Part shown: positions 20,301 through 28,785 of the stretch, one piece after another
Layout: the number at the start of each line of letters is the position of its first letter
Numbering within the stretch: the stretch's first letter is position 1
Virus record (IMG/VR): IMGVR_UViG_3300030339_000003
Span: 167,367 to 231,366 of that record
DNA: 64,000 nucleotides
Direction: 5' to 3' (one strand)
Source: a virus
Position numbers and translations under genes: made by a program
Notes under the pieces: model-generated
What the model was told of the DNA's origin: nothing
The model's database searches: none
Seen by the model: only the letters and a program-made list of their open reading frames with translations

Positions 20301-22039
20301 AGCTATCTGGAAGTGGGGCACCAGGTACTCGTTTAGATCTAGCTTCTCAACAAAGCTTCTACATTAACCCTCCGACGACCAACTATGCACCGCTAGGCGG
20401 CAACACTGATCTTAACCAAGTGGATCTGTCTGGTGTTAAACCTTCTGCTGCGGGTAACGATACAGGTGTTACTGTACCGCGTGCTGCTGCCGAACAGTTA
20501 ATCATTAAGGAAATGATTGCTGAAGGATTTACGGATCCTCGGGCTATTGCAGAAATGTTGGCGTTAACTAACTACGAATCACAAGGTTATACCCAAACCA
20601 CTGAGAACATGCGTTACCGTGACCCTGCTCGTTTAATGTCTTTGTTTAAGAACGTAACGAACATGGGTACTGCACAACAGTTAGTACAAGCCGGCCCTCA
20701 GGCAATTGCTAACTTTGTTTATGGTGGCGCCAAAGGTGCTTCATTAGGGAACGTCAATCCTAATGATGGTTGGGATTTCCGTGGTCGTGGTTTGGTGCAA
20801 TTAACGGGTCGTGCTAACTATCGTAAATACGGACAAATGATCGGTGTTGATCTGGAGAAAAACCCAGGCTTAGCATCTAGTGATCCTAAGGTAATGGCTA
20901 AGTTGGCTGTGGCGTTCTTTAAAGCCAACAAACAGCTTCAGTCCATTACTAATAACAATAACTTCGGTTATAGTGCATTGGGATTAAATGGCGGTAATGC
21001 GTTACCAGGAATGGAAAAACGTTTTGCTCTGTACAAAGATTATTTGTCACGTCTCTCTAGCGGTCAATTAAAACCAGACGGTAAAGCGACTGATACGACG
21101 GCAACACCTAATGCTCCGGCAACTCCAACGCCTCCGGCTGCTTCATCTCCAGCAGGTAACCCGGCAAGTGTTGGTCCTGTTGGTGGTGCTAACGTCCCTC
21201 TTACACCAGTTAGTGGAAGTGGGTTAGATGGCGGTGCTCGTAATGGAGGCGGTGTTAACGATGCGTTCCAAAAGGTTATCGACACGACCAGTGTTGCTTC
21301 TGGTTCAGGTTCTGTTGATTTCAAAGATCTGAAAGTTAAGTCTGCGGAAACAACAGCGGGCGGTCCTTCACATCCAGGTATCATTCGTTTAGCGAAAGAA
21401 GTTCAGCAACGTGTATCCGACTTCAATCGCTTTACTGCGTTAAATGATGCTTACCATCATCGTGCTAACCCAAGGTCTAAACATGCTCAAGGTCTGGCTT
21501 TTGACTTTACTACAAATGGTGGTGTCGGTACTTCTGATGCAGCTATTGGCGTATTGAACAAAATCCTTTCTGATGCAGGTATGACTCCGGGCGACTTCAA
21601 AATTATTAATGAATACAAAACTCCGTCAGGTCATGCGACGGGTGGTCATGTTCACTTTAACTTTGAAAGTACTACGGCTGCTGACAAGTATATGCGTACT
21701 GCAGGTAATAATACTGCGGTCACTGCACGTACAGCAACTGAAGAAGCGATGAATGAAGCGCCTCCGGTATCACCAACTACTGGTGTTCCAACGGGCGTTC
21801 CTACTGCGCCAGTGCGCCAGACCAACCCTGATCTTCCTCAGCAATCAAATGAGGGTCCGGATTACTTGCAACAAGCCAAAGATCAGAAAATGGCTGAACG
21901 TGTTGCTGCAATGTCTCCGGAAGAAATGGCTAAGGTGATGGCTGACGCTAACGCTAACAATGATAAATTGTTAAAAGCAATTTTGGAACAATTGAAACAA
22001 AATGGGCAAAAACCTACGCCTGTAGTTCATCCTGTTTAA
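14327..22039 (+). CDS. Giant tail protein: tape-measure-like virion lysin with GH19 and M15 domains (phiKZ gp181-like)
   Basis: 2570 aa. The N-terminal half is long and helical. Hydrophobic Gly-rich segments lie at about 860-900, 1230-1290 and 1423-1524. An Arg/Asn-rich then Pro-rich low-complexity stretch lies at about 1310-1412. Residues about 2048-2245 are a GH19 chitinase/lysozyme domain: YES with a candidate catalytic Glu near 2083, TENMRY (second Glu near 2093), WDFRGRGLVQLTGRANY. Residues about 2346-2455 are an M15-type peptidase: SKHAQGLAFDF and GHVHFN supply the His, Asp and His zinc ligands. The C-terminus is a coiled tail. The hydrophobic segments suggest tape measure and membrane insertion, and the two enzymes cell-wall passage. 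AGAGGG precedes the ATG. Confidence 0.88.
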   Translation: MSDNWNDDPFNGDIDFDSDFDSDKKGSKLKSFAIGFLGGAKDALVGSTDAKIKTVKMALPASFHGTFEFINDTRRLVSQVTDEFKKNTAGSMQDIQQIMEGRKGRINDSTGGVISSQLDKFSQYDFSTWNTGGTTTSESTGQQDTTDEEVNELIGVTKQTSLLTLGGLKQLGGDLTNAIVSAGAAQSSALTGINVGLVKSNAYLKNLVDYQIKVQAKNDAMKINLLARMHLTNAKFYKFVEASNHMMMKEFRDIAKFSKMPDFQKMSMTDEVKKRIRGTFFDTVRGGMGGIGGLVNDRVGKYARDNGYNALSNITSSLAMAKDMTGGMSSQDLMQMFGGMVGGGAIDMLPRMMNGPMAAKLKQRFSKANPAMARRMGKNWGKLTTRGNQLSYGLQNMEGMFNTLSQNYQGGHFFDEDEGTYEDYVAALPPDQTPMSKRKWSMSKWGKSAANKGLGAILDQTYGSGKTKYELKKRTLSDNPEQHIWTRQSDRTLNEIIPALITQTNLSLEMMRTGNNNLKPMRYDWTKGQFINPNQAKALVTRDIYGENALGSAVYSAKSAAGTIDKENQLSKSAKDTLALQLAKNSHAKLDFSPYHLLNLEKDGIDPKIAKEIREMTLKNFGITTDNLNQFTNGTDRDRAKLLAFMPGKGAALANEALPMVKDIRRGLSDSSAMIDQYRNSGHYDTLREAGIITTDKNGREEIDEQKMWDMFKLQQNDPNFNKKLTQQYAKKGRKPGATVNRPGVLGGDAGEAPDFGELTETVSQLNTNIKGLGAGGLGGSANSDTGAYFNKLSGQMDTLIGIQTSHTEIFQKLLEKQPTIIRSKRAKAEEEQGKKTLMDRIKSISPRNIFNKGVETLLNNEPLILGGLIGGLGAYALHDPKTAALLGAGALAMGAYSKVRSLNAARFAEQEDLYENPGDEEPLLRGERLKRGDYFDSATRKVLKTWSDVTGAIIDRTGNIVASVKQLGGKLFGKDGRAVMLKGLNKLKALGLKVFNAFDPIGRTKKAFNKLATRFNQMDVYKAGEKTPILIGKKFDTGFYYKHDADGKPVMLKGWNEIDGPVYTKDGECIVTQDDFDRGLRTSIGVSINRLGSMSKTAGIFGMDLLGKLKDKTIAGGKKAYDKGKEFVKADYTPIVSSVDRIYYLLCSKFGIEPATLTNEEKLQVVNAAGSGKKLFEHPKDPAERLNSLEDEKRQKAAKKEEKVKDSIINIADSLGGMNKGEKKKEKKTGFLGLLMGGLGMIKGLAEKIFGKTIINGFTTLFKFAGMGLSVLPKIGGGIMSIAKFFTGGKEEANPLEELLGGLGGGDDEEEEGNGRRRNRRDRNRGGEEGDEDTRTGRRRNRRRNRRRNGRGGRGGNGPTPGNPPPAPDEINDRANPNRRNRNRRRRRGPGPGPTPPPSPPPSRGRRLLNRFKKVPKKIGIGGLLTSGALMAGGALAGNLMDSETLETAGNVAGLYSLASTVAGAAGIDIGIGALASGAMTGLGMAGSGLAAAGTAIAGIISAPVLIGAAVIGGLGLAGYGLYKWYTKGKYRQVDIRFAQYGIKDVDSDLGKKIFAIESMLTKHVIVNNGGASFTTDTPIQEIFKALSVDSEGKQSAEIGNVFSWFNGRFKPVFLTYMSCLDTLKIKSLEEYDKLTDKRAYDIAYQATQAIVGMPSQPYTITPNIDSKIELMGKDETTAEVGQYLEELKKYTLKDKEGAKVRDVMVQTESMSKLASEKSMLEEKLKHKSFWGGGGTTSYLESQDAENRIKEIDKETKALSDAYGPGKVAGNVDVKDLIPETGILEAFTAVRMNAYGTSLTSGAEYGAAVNAGWKFEALARLERRCESLIQVIGKDVRFVGKTGELFQEFKAAFRVKDSKANDWCLWFRDRFLPVLMTYMRQYNAYGHGRPGANWKALTATAKYQIALAIVDSRSQTDKKQFIPVWNVAVSPFEGGYSIPKTGEVDKLMNSMEELSNQAKLRNPVLEASKTSSLQGVNANTAHAVGGGVTDKLSGSGAPGTRLDLASQQSFYINPPTTNYAPLGGNTDLNQVDLSGVKPSAAGNDTGVTVPRAAAEQLIIKEMIAEGFTDPRAIAEMLALTNYESQGYTQTTENMRYRDPARLMSLFKNVTNMGTAQQLVQAGPQAIANFVYGGAKGASLGNVNPNDGWDFRGRGLVQLTGRANYRKYGQMIGVDLEKNPGLASSDPKVMAKLAVAFFKANKQLQSITNNNNFGYSALGLNGGNALPGMEKRFALYKDYLSRLSSGQLKPDGKATDTTATPNAPATPTPPAASSPAGNPASVGPVGGANVPLTPVSGSGLDGGARNGGGVNDAFQKVIDTTSVASGSGSVDFKDLKVKSAETTAGGPSHPGIIRLAKEVQQRVSDFNRFTALNDAYHHRANPRSKHAQGLAFDFTTNGGVGTSDAAIGVLNKILSDAGMTPGDFKIINEYKTPSGHATGGHVHFNFESTTAADKYMRTAGNNTAVTARTATEEAMNEAPPVSPTTGVPTGVPTAPVRQTNPDLPQQSNEGPDYLQQAKDQKMAERVAAMSPEEMAKVMADANANNDKLLKAILEQLKQNGQKPTPVVHPV

Positions 22040-22047
22040 TAATACGT

Positions 22048-22067
22048 AAGAGTCAAGGACGACTCTT
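22048..22067 (+). terminator. Hairpin after the tail-lysin gene
   Basis: 7-bp stem AAGAGTC / GACTCTT followed by TTATT, between the stop at 22039 and the next start. It is short, so attenuation rather than full termination is likely. Confidence 0.6.
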
Positions 22068-22084
22068 TTATTAAGGAATTTATT

Positions 22085-24316
22085 ATGGTTACCACTGTAC
22101 GTGATAAAGACATTATCACGAAATCATTTCGCATGTTAGCGTCTGAAGGGAATACCGTAGCACTTTTAGATAATTACAATTGGAGTAATTACTTTAACGT
22201 GTTCAGTTCCGCTACTGGCGATAATCGTTTTGTTAACCCAGTCACTCAATTTTCGCCCGCTACAGATCCACGTTACGATCGTTTTATGAAAAGTTCTGAA
22301 GGCGGCATGGGACCAATGTATAAAACGTTGTATGACAACAATGCTACTTTGTTAACCATTATACCAGGCCAACCAGAATTTGCAGGGTTATTAAGTTTTA
22401 TTACCAATATGTTCGACCCCGTCTCGGCTATTATGGCTAACAAAGGGCGTCGTCCGTATCTGACTTTCTATATAGGACAAGCGGCTTCCAGTATCGCGTT
22501 CTGGCCTATGCAGTTGTTCAGTGTGTCTTTACAGTTCTTGCAGTTTTTGATGGACTCACCTAAGAACAAGTTCTATACCGTTAAAGCTAACATGCCTGAT
22601 TACATTATGATGGCATCCGGCGTATTAAACGATATCATGACTCGCTTAGGTTATATCGATCCAGTATTGCCTAATAATCAACAACAGCAAACAGATCCTT
22701 TATACGGTATCAACCCGTCAAGTACGTCATCCAGTAAAGTTGCTTTGCTAAACAAAATGTACAGCGACGTTATTTATGAAGATGGCACTATCGACTTATT
22801 CCGCTTAGTGGCTCGTGGTGCTCGTAAACACCGTTTCCAATTAAAAGCATTATCCGATTATGATAATAATTTGGCTAATGGCAGTACGATGTCGGTTAAA
22901 CAAAAGTATACGTTAATCCGATCTTTAATGGAACAAACCACAATGGAGTTGGGGACTTCTACCGCGGTTACCCAGGGTTCTCCTACTGCTCCACAAATTG
23001 AGAAATACGTTAAAACAGTTGGTGCATACCGTACAGGCGAGGGCTTATACCCAGAAGGTCAATCAGCTTATCTTAATGAAAAGATATATGCTGACCCCAA
23101 TGTAACAGCTACGGGAGCAACAGGTTTAGGGAATGACGAAACGGGTACTAACGCAATTCAATCCGTTCAGAACCAGTTAATGCAATCCCCTCCTGCTGCT
23201 AACAACCCTCAGGCTATTCAAGCAGCTTCCACACAAGGAACGTTTAGCAGTGCCACTGCAGCTCAAACGAATCCTAATGAAGGTGGTAAGGCGGATATCC
23301 CAGACGCTAATGCATTGTTGACCGATTACAAAACTCCACCGAGTACAGCTTACGCCGATAACACGATTGACAGTAGCTGGGCAGGTGGCGTTTATGATTA
23401 TCTGAAGACAGCATTAAACGGCGGCTTGGATGCATTGACTTTCCGTGTAGAAGGTGGGAGTTCTCCGGTTTCTGATACGTTCAGTAACTCAGCAGGACCG
23501 TCACCTATTGCTGATAAGTTTAACTCCATTGTACGTCAAGCTCACGATTTCAACTTTGATATTGCGGGCGGTGCAACAGGGTTCGGTATTATCGATGCTG
23601 TAGTTGACCGTGTTAAAGACTTAGGTTCCGGTTTATTAGCAGGTTCGGTACTGGGGAACATTCCTTTAGCGCTGGCTAATAACTCGTACATTAAAGTTCC
23701 CGACCACTGGCAATCGGCTTCTGTTAACTTGCACCGTGAATCATACGAAATCGCAAGTTATTGTAACTACGCACATCCGTATGAACAAGTCATGAAAATC
23801 TGGGTTATCTTTTCATTACTTCTGCCTCTGGTGGCGCCAGTCAGTTCTGGTGGTAGTTCATATACGTCACCTCCACTAGTTAAAGTGTTCTGCCAATCCC
23901 GTCAGTTGATTCGTGTCGGTATGGTTGAATCCATGAACTTTGTGTTTGGTGAAGGTGAATGTGGTTGGACTCGTGACCGTAAACCATTGAACTTTAAAGC
24001 CCAATTAAACTTTGTGGACTTGGAGCCTTTGGTGTCCGTTCCGATTAACCGTGCATTGACTGTGTTGGATGTGACTAACCCGGCCGCAGTAGTTAAACGA
24101 TTAAGCGATGATTCGGCGTATAACGACTACCTGGGACGTTTAACTGGTATGTCTTACTTGGATACTGTTTTACGTTATAGTCGCTTAAACCGCATGCTGA
24201 CCACTGCAGGATTGGACTTTAAGTCTAGCTTCCGTGCTGACGCTGTAGGTGCTATGTTAAGTGACAACTTAGTGGGTGATGTTCTGCGTATGTTTGCTAA
24301 ACCAATTGCTCGTTAA
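22085..24316 (+). CDS. Tail or baseplate structural protein (743 aa, position of phiKZ gp182)
   Basis: It directly follows the tape-measure-like gene, with AAGGA before ATG 22085. The middle (about 340-450) is Ala/Asn/Gln-rich linker. Residues about 595-655 (from SPPLVKVF through RVGMVESMNFVF to FVDLEPL) follow the pattern of tube-initiator/baseplate adaptor proteins of contractile tails (SPP.V.F, then G.V.S, then a short beta strand and PL.F.A...F.DL). That match is made by eye and is weak to moderate. The protein contains one hydrophobic stretch (about 560-580) that is probably buried rather than membrane-spanning. It probably belongs to the contractile tail. Confidence 0.8.
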   Translation: MVTTVRDKDIITKSFRMLASEGNTVALLDNYNWSNYFNVFSSATGDNRFVNPVTQFSPATDPRYDRFMKSSEGGMGPMYKTLYDNNATLLTIIPGQPEFAGLLSFITNMFDPVSAIMANKGRRPYLTFYIGQAASSIAFWPMQLFSVSLQFLQFLMDSPKNKFYTVKANMPDYIMMASGVLNDIMTRLGYIDPVLPNNQQQQTDPLYGINPSSTSSSKVALLNKMYSDVIYEDGTIDLFRLVARGARKHRFQLKALSDYDNNLANGSTMSVKQKYTLIRSLMEQTTMELGTSTAVTQGSPTAPQIEKYVKTVGAYRTGEGLYPEGQSAYLNEKIYADPNVTATGATGLGNDETGTNAIQSVQNQLMQSPPAANNPQAIQAASTQGTFSSATAAQTNPNEGGKADIPDANALLTDYKTPPSTAYADNTIDSSWAGGVYDYLKTALNGGLDALTFRVEGGSSPVSDTFSNSAGPSPIADKFNSIVRQAHDFNFDIAGGATGFGIIDAVVDRVKDLGSGLLAGSVLGNIPLALANNSYIKVPDHWQSASVNLHRESYEIASYCNYAHPYEQVMKIWVIFSLLLPLVAPVSSGGSSYTSPPLVKVFCQSRQLIRVGMVESMNFVFGEGECGWTRDRKPLNFKAQLNFVDLEPLVSVPINRALTVLDVTNPAAVVKRLSDDSAYNDYLGRLTGMSYLDTVLRYSRLNRMLTTAGLDFKSSFRADAVGAMLSDNLVGDVLRMFAKPIAR

Positions 24317-24342
24317 TTTTTTACTATGAAAGAATGATATAC

Positions 24343-24368
24343 GCTGCTACTCCTTCGGGAGTAGTGGC
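24343..24368 (+). terminator. Hairpin terminator
   Basis: CTACTCC / GGAGTAG stem with a TTCG loop, extended by weaker pairs, then TATATTTAATTAT. It ends the tail unit before the 451-aa gene. Confidence 0.8.
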
Positions 24369-24468
24369 TATATTTAATTATGCTGGAAGAAGATATTATG
24401 TATTCAAATGAATACACTAAGTGAATCAAATGATTTGCTTTATCTTATTTAAATTAATGAGGTTTAAA

Positions 24469-25824
24469 ATGTCAAACACAAATGCTGTTGAACCAACCAC
24501 TATCCCGCTGTATGAAAAAGATGAACTGACTGTTGTTGGCTATCCGACTCATAACTCTAAAAATGTAAAAATCTATTGGGCTGGTGGGTTACTTGCAAGT
24601 GCTCCAGATTTGGTAGGTGCTGTAAGTAACGCTTATATTGGCATTCGTTTAATGTCACCTAAACACAACGCGTGGTTAAAAACCGTTGAGTTAAGAAATA
24701 AGATCTTAAAACACTTGATGGACATGGATTGGTTAATTGCTGATTCATTGAGTCGAAATAAAGACGGCATTGCAAAGAACCTGGGCTTGGGCATTACGTG
24801 GCATTTAGGTGAAGACGCAAAAGATCAAAAATCTGATCCTCTTTATGGCTATATCCATGAAAAGCACCAGCTTGATAATGTTGAGCGTATTAAATCAAAA
24901 GATATTTTAAATTACGAACATGATCTCTTAACGGTAAGCATTGATTTTAAAGATATGTGCTTCCCGCATGATAGTTTTACTTCTGTTCGTGGTTTAGCGA
25001 TTGATGAATCTTTTGATGACCAAATTACTTTGTTGTTACAATCAGTAGCAGGTAATACCGTTATTCGTCATCGTAATGCTTGGCGTGGTGACACTAAGTT
25101 AACCCGTCATCAACTCTACGCCATCGATGGTTCATATCCGTCTTGTGGTTATTACACCACAAGAGAAGACTTTATTAATGTTTTGGCATCAATCCCGGAA
25201 TGCTGGAAAAAGGCAAATGTTATTGCTGAAACCGAAGAACAAAAAACTTTACTGACTGTCCACGATGCTTCACCAGAAGACATCGAGCGTTGTAAAACTG
25301 AGTTCCTTAAACAGAATTCAGATAATGGCGAAGTGATTGTTGGCCGGCTTGAAAATACTACCATGCAATTTAATCCTGATATAAAAGGAATGGTCGTCAA
25401 TAACGGTAACGGAAGTACTGTTCATATCGACGTAAGTAATGGTGAGATAACAGCTTCTTGTGGTCATGAAGGATCTTTAACTATTTCTCCTGGTGTGACT
25501 ACAATCAAAACTGATCGTTTGTTTATTTCATCTGATTTCATTCGTAATATCCCGCCATACGTTCATAGTGCTTTTGAAATTATGGCAAAACAATTGTGTG
25601 CAGTGCGTCCATCTTTAAATATTGTACAATATTTAGAAAATACACTTTTGTGGGATTACCAAACAGTCCCATTTAATGAATACGTTATGTCTTCTCAATT
25701 CTTTACGGTAACTAATGATCCAATTGATAAACAGTTTTTAGAGACTGTTGCTTCCGAATACCGGAAACATGGAAAAGGATGTAAGTTACTTGCAGAAACA
25801 ATGAAAGATATGTACAAAAAATAA
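24469..25824 (+). CDS. Unknown plus-strand protein (451 aa)
   Basis: Start ATG 24469 is chosen for the GAGG site 7 bases upstream; the frame reaches a GTG at 24421 without one. Soluble and acidic, with a central region rich in short beta strands (about 300-360, including NNGNGSTVHIDVSNGE) and a helical C-terminus. Codon use is more AT-rich than in the tail genes before it, and terminators isolate it on both sides, so it may be an accessory insertion rather than part of the tail unit. No family is recognised. Confidence 0.8.
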   Translation: MSNTNAVEPTTIPLYEKDELTVVGYPTHNSKNVKIYWAGGLLASAPDLVGAVSNAYIGIRLMSPKHNAWLKTVELRNKILKHLMDMDWLIADSLSRNKDGIAKNLGLGITWHLGEDAKDQKSDPLYGYIHEKHQLDNVERIKSKDILNYEHDLLTVSIDFKDMCFPHDSFTSVRGLAIDESFDDQITLLLQSVAGNTVIRHRNAWRGDTKLTRHQLYAIDGSYPSCGYYTTREDFINVLASIPECWKKANVIAETEEQKTLLTVHDASPEDIERCKTEFLKQNSDNGEVIVGRLENTTMQFNPDIKGMVVNNGNGSTVHIDVSNGEITASCGHEGSLTISPGVTTIKTDRLFISSDFIRNIPPYVHSAFEIMAKQLCAVRPSLNIVQYLENTLLWDYQTVPFNEYVMSSQFFTVTNDPIDKQFLETVASEYRKHGKGCKLLAETMKDMYKK

Positions 25825-25835
25825 ATAACTAATAC

Positions 25836-25867
25836 TAGCTACTACTCCCTTGCGGGAGTAGTAGCTA
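25836..25867. terminator. Bidirectional hairpin terminator
   Basis: 14-bp perfect stem TAGCTACTACTCCC / GGGAGTAGTAGCTA with a TTGC loop, between converging genes. The stem core is shared with 43379. Confidence 0.9.
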
Positions 25868-25878
25868 TATGTTTGCTT

Positions 25879-27006
25879 TTATTCTGATTGGTCTAACATA
25901 GGAACATTTGGAAAGTTTTGCTGGAAAGCACTAATAGCATTCATAGATGCAAACATGCCGGAAGTACAAATCAAAGGAATCAATTCAGGATACGTTTCAT
26001 TACACAACATAACCTTTTTAATATCCGTACTGATTGACCCTAGCATCCCCATATCGTAAGTTTGCCCAAAAGCATTATTACGCAGATACCAGGTCGTCCC
26101 TACTACTTTACCACACACATCCATCAGCTGTTGTTTAATGGCAGGATATTGATCAATAGTGGTATTGGGGTCTAAAGTAAAGTTACCAAAGATTTGACTG
26201 ATCAATTGTGGATACTTGGCATTTAATACCGCGTATTGATAAGGATCAATTAATTCCAATACTTTAGCAATACTGACCAGGTCACCATTACGCAACATAT
26301 AACTTACAGCATTGATTAAAGCAGTCTTTGCATCTTCTTTATCAGTGTATGCATTAACTATTTGTGCATAAGAGTCAGACATCCCATAATCGGCTGCTGT
26401 GTACAACATGGAGTTGTTATAAGCAGTAGCTATCGTGTTATCAAACAAAGAAGTGGAAATGCCTGTGGTGCGTTGTAGCGCGTTTAAGAAGCCATTACCA
26501 AATTGATCACGCCAGTTCTTTGTAATACGGAACGAACCATTATCAGACGTAACCATATTACCAAAATAACCACCCGTCAAATCACCAAATTCTTGGTTCA
26601 TGGTGTTGGTAATTTGATTCATTAACGCAGCGTTACTGGATAAGTCAAAACCAATCTTCGCGCCTAGAGCAGCAGTAATGCCCGCTTTATCAAGGGAAAC
26701 ACCATTTGCCCCAATTTTGATATAGCGTGATAAATCTTTGGTGTCTATCAACCCGCCCGTTAATGAATTAACAATGGAGTTAAGTTTTTCAACAACTGAG
26801 CTTTTATAAGCTGTAATGGTTCCAGTAACTTGGGACTCAGTTGATTTAAATAAAGCAACACCATCTTTCAATTTGTTTTTAACAGGGTCAATGGCTTTAA
26901 CAGCATCACCAGAGTACTTCTTTAACCCTTGTGTAACATTTTTACTAAAGTCGCTAATGTTGTTAGCGGGGTTTAAATTGTCAAATACGGAAGTACTGTC
27001 AAATGC
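25879..27006 (-). CDS. Probable virion protein (375 aa)
   Basis: ATG 27006 is chosen because GGAG lies 8 bases upstream; a longer reading to 27072 would run through a terminator hairpin. Residues 1-100 are helical and amphipathic. The rest is Asn/Thr/Ala-rich with a regular beta and helix mix and few charged residues, typical of tail or internal virion proteins. No enzyme motif is seen. A terminator separates it from the 143-aa gene upstream. Function unknown. Confidence 0.8.
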   Translation of the reverse strand, partial: AFDSTSVFDNLNPANNISDFSKNVTQGLKKYSGDAVKAIDPVKNKLKDGVALFKSTESQVTGTITAYKSSVVEKLNSIVNSLTGGLIDTKDLSRYIKIGANGVSLDKAGITAALGAKIGFDLSSNAALMNQITNTMNQEFGDLTGGYFGNMVTSDNGSFRITKNWRDQFGNGFLNALQRTTGISTSLFDNTIATAYNNSMLYTAADYGMSDSYAQIVNAYTDKEDAKTALINAVSYMLRNGDLVSIAKVLELIDPYQYAVLNAKYPQLISQIFGNFTLDPNTTIDQYPAIKQQLMDVCGKVVGTTWYLRNNAFGQTYDMGMLGSISTDIKKVMLCNETYPELIPLICTSGMFASMNAISAFQQNFPNVPMLDQSE

Positions 27007-27041
27007 CATAAAAATCTCCAAAAAATAAAAGACACCTATAA

Positions 27042-27069
27042 ACTTGCCTAAGGTTTCCCTTAGACAAGT
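27042..27069 (-). terminator. Hairpin between the 143-aa and 375-aa genes
   Basis: ACTTG-CTAAGG / CCTTAG-CAAGT stem with one internal mismatch and a short loop, followed on the minus strand by TTTATAGG and then a T-rich run. It may be partial, since the downstream gene shows no promoter of its own. Confidence 0.7.
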
Positions 27070-27082
27070 CATAGTTTAAATT

Positions 27083-27514
27083 TTAGTCATCTGAATTGTC
27101 AACAGGGATGTCATCTACAGTGCTATTCTTAGCATGTTTAATCATTCCCGATTCAGTTACCACGTAAACTTCGCCTTTTGCATTCTTTACTTCCAACGTT
27201 ATTTTGTACTCAGCCATTTGCATAACTGATAACCCTTCAAATAGCTTCGCTGCCGATAATCTAGGTTTGTGGAAGAACGCATCTCTGATATTGCCGGTTT
27301 TAGTCAATCTGTCAGTTCTCGCTTTGTCTGGATCCTTACTGGTTACTACCCAGTCTAAATAGTCGTTTAAGAACTTAGTCCACTTATAGGGGTTCATATT
27401 CATTTTGTTTAATAAACCCCTAAATAGTTTAGCCGGTGGATCTATAAGTTCCTCATCTGGAATATATCTTTTAGATATAGTTTCCATTTGGTGCTTATTA
27501 GATTTTGTTCCCAC
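27083..27514 (-). CDS. Unknown basic protein (143 aa)
   Basis: A Lys-rich soluble protein with no recognised domain. The start is uncertain: GTG 27514 has GGGG upstream and overlaps the end of the preceding gene by 17 bases, while ATG 27487 lacks a ribosome site. It is the second gene behind the early promoter at 28219. The charged, acidic C-terminus ends in DDIPVDNSDD. Confidence 0.7.
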   Translation of the reverse strand: MGTKSNKHQMETISKRYIPDEELIDPPAKLFRGLLNKMNMNPYKWTKFLNDYLDWVVTSKDPDKARTDRLTKTGNIRDAFFHKPRLSAAKLFEGLSVMQMAEYKITLEVKNAKGEVYVVTESGMIKHAKNSTVDDIPVDNSDD

Positions 27515-28175
27515 CTAAACCCCGTATAGTCAATTCGTACAAAGTAATCAGCACAGTCAATGCTTCATTTATTAGTGTAACAAAATCTTTACGCCCAACA
27601 AATGATTCTGCACCTGGGTACTGTTTCTTTGTGCGTTCAAATAGACCTTCAACTTTAACGTAATCTGAATGTGTGCAATTCATATCAGCTAATGGCTCCG
27701 AAGGGATGTAATCGTTCTCATCAATAACTGGATGCTTGAGTGTATAATTGTAAACACTTAGCAATGAGGGTAAAAATAGTTCGAACACTTCGTTAATACT
27801 TTCTTCGTTGTCATACCAGTCCCCAAAAAACTTCATTTGTGAATCACCGAAAAAGGTCGGGATATTGTTGTACTTAGCATCGTAATGTATTTGACCTAGG
27901 TGTAAACCATCATACACGAGGTCGTTAAAATCAGTGGACGTTTTACAGTAAGTCGTAAGTTTAACCCCGGTAATAACATCAAATTTTTTTAAACTAAAAG
28001 ACTTATAATCGTTTATAAGGAAATTGTATAGGGAACTAGAAACATATACCAATCCTTTTTTAGGCGAAAACAATTGATCTTTTAAATCAATTAGGTAATC
28101 ATGCTGTTCATTTAATACTTTTAAAGACTTACCAGAAGTATTAAAGAAACGTTTAAACAACAGTGAAAGAAGCAT
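27498..28175 (-). CDS. Unknown early protein (225 aa)
   Basis: A soluble protein, rich in Tyr, Phe and Leu, with AT-rich codons. GGAG stands 8 bases before ATG 28175 and the early-promoter element lies 44 bases upstream. It ends in GLGGNKI and overlaps the next gene. No motif is recognised. The C-terminal third is helical and hydrophobic but not membrane-spanning. Confidence 0.8.
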   Translation of the reverse strand: MLLSLLFKRFFNTSGKSLKVLNEQHDYLIDLKDQLFSPKKGLVYVSSSLYNFLINDYKSFSLKKFDVITGVKLTTYCKTSTDFNDLVYDGLHLGQIHYDAKYNNIPTFFGDSQMKFFGDWYDNEESINEVFELFLPSLLSVYNYTLKHPVIDENDYIPSEPLADMNCTHSDYVKVEGLFERTKKQYPGAESFVGRKDFVTLINEALTVLITLYELTIRGLGGNKI

Positions 28176-28218
28176 TGCTTATCTCCAAAAAAGAATTAGG
28201 TTATCCGTATACATCCAG

Positions 28219-28226
28219 ATAATATA
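28219..28226 (-). promoter_or_regulatory. phiKZ-type early promoter element (variant)
   Basis: Minus strand TTTCAAACCTATATTATCTGG reads TATATTAT, one base off the core. It lies 44 bases from the minus-strand start at 28175 and 15 bases from the divergent plus-strand start at 28241. Confidence 0.75.
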
Positions 28227-28240
28227 GGTTTGAAAAGATT

Positions 28241-28774
28241 ATGGCTAATGAAAATACAACAGATAGTTTCACACCTGTAGAGCGTTTGGATCCATTAGAT
28301 GATCTTAATGCAGCAGGTAAAGAAGTCGATACAATGTTACTGGAAATTATTGGTAACTTGAATCGTAATGAAGATGACGTCGAACAAGACCATTTAACCA
28401 CGTCTTTGCAAAAGCATCGTGCGTTGTTGTTAAAGTTTGCAACATTGGCTTATATGAAAAAGCCGACCAGTGCAATGTTGTTAAGTTCTTTAATCTCCTT
28501 AGTGGGTTCTTTAGAAAAGTCAGTACGTGATGACCGTAAAGAACGTTCCAAGAAAGAAGAAGGTGAATCTAATCAAATTAGCTTTAACCAGATTATTGAA
28601 TCTTTAAATGCGATATCGCAAGGTGCTGTGGTTACACCAACGTTTAACTTGACAAGCTTTATTCTCGACCCTACTAAGTCATTGGTAGACATTGAAAACG
28701 AGTTTAAACCAATACGTGCTGAAGAACTACAACAAGGTAATGCCTTAGTTGATATCGACGGAAATCTCATCTAA
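28241..28774 (+). CDS. Unknown helical protein (177 aa)
   Basis: An acidic, helical protein with a basic middle (RDDRKERSKKEE) and a helix-rich core at about 45-85. It is alone on the plus strand between minus-strand units, with its own terminator. The upstream region overlaps the divergent early promoter, and its ribosome site (GAAAAGATT) is weak. Size and helical make-up would fit a small terminase or adaptor-like protein, but no signature supports that. Confidence 0.8.
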   Translation: MANENTTDSFTPVERLDPLDDLNAAGKEVDTMLLEIIGNLNRNEDDVEQDHLTTSLQKHRALLLKFATLAYMKKPTSAMLLSSLISLVGSLEKSVRDDRKERSKKEEGESNQISFNQIIESLNAISQGAVVTPTFNLTSFILDPTKSLVDIENEFKPIRAEELQQGNALVDIDGNLI

Positions 28775-28785
28775 CAAACATATAA

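Noticed and set aside
24398-24424. Eight-codon frame (MYSNEYTK) before the 451-aa gene with GGAAGAAG upstream
   Set aside because: Could be a leader peptide, but it is too short to separate from chance without data.
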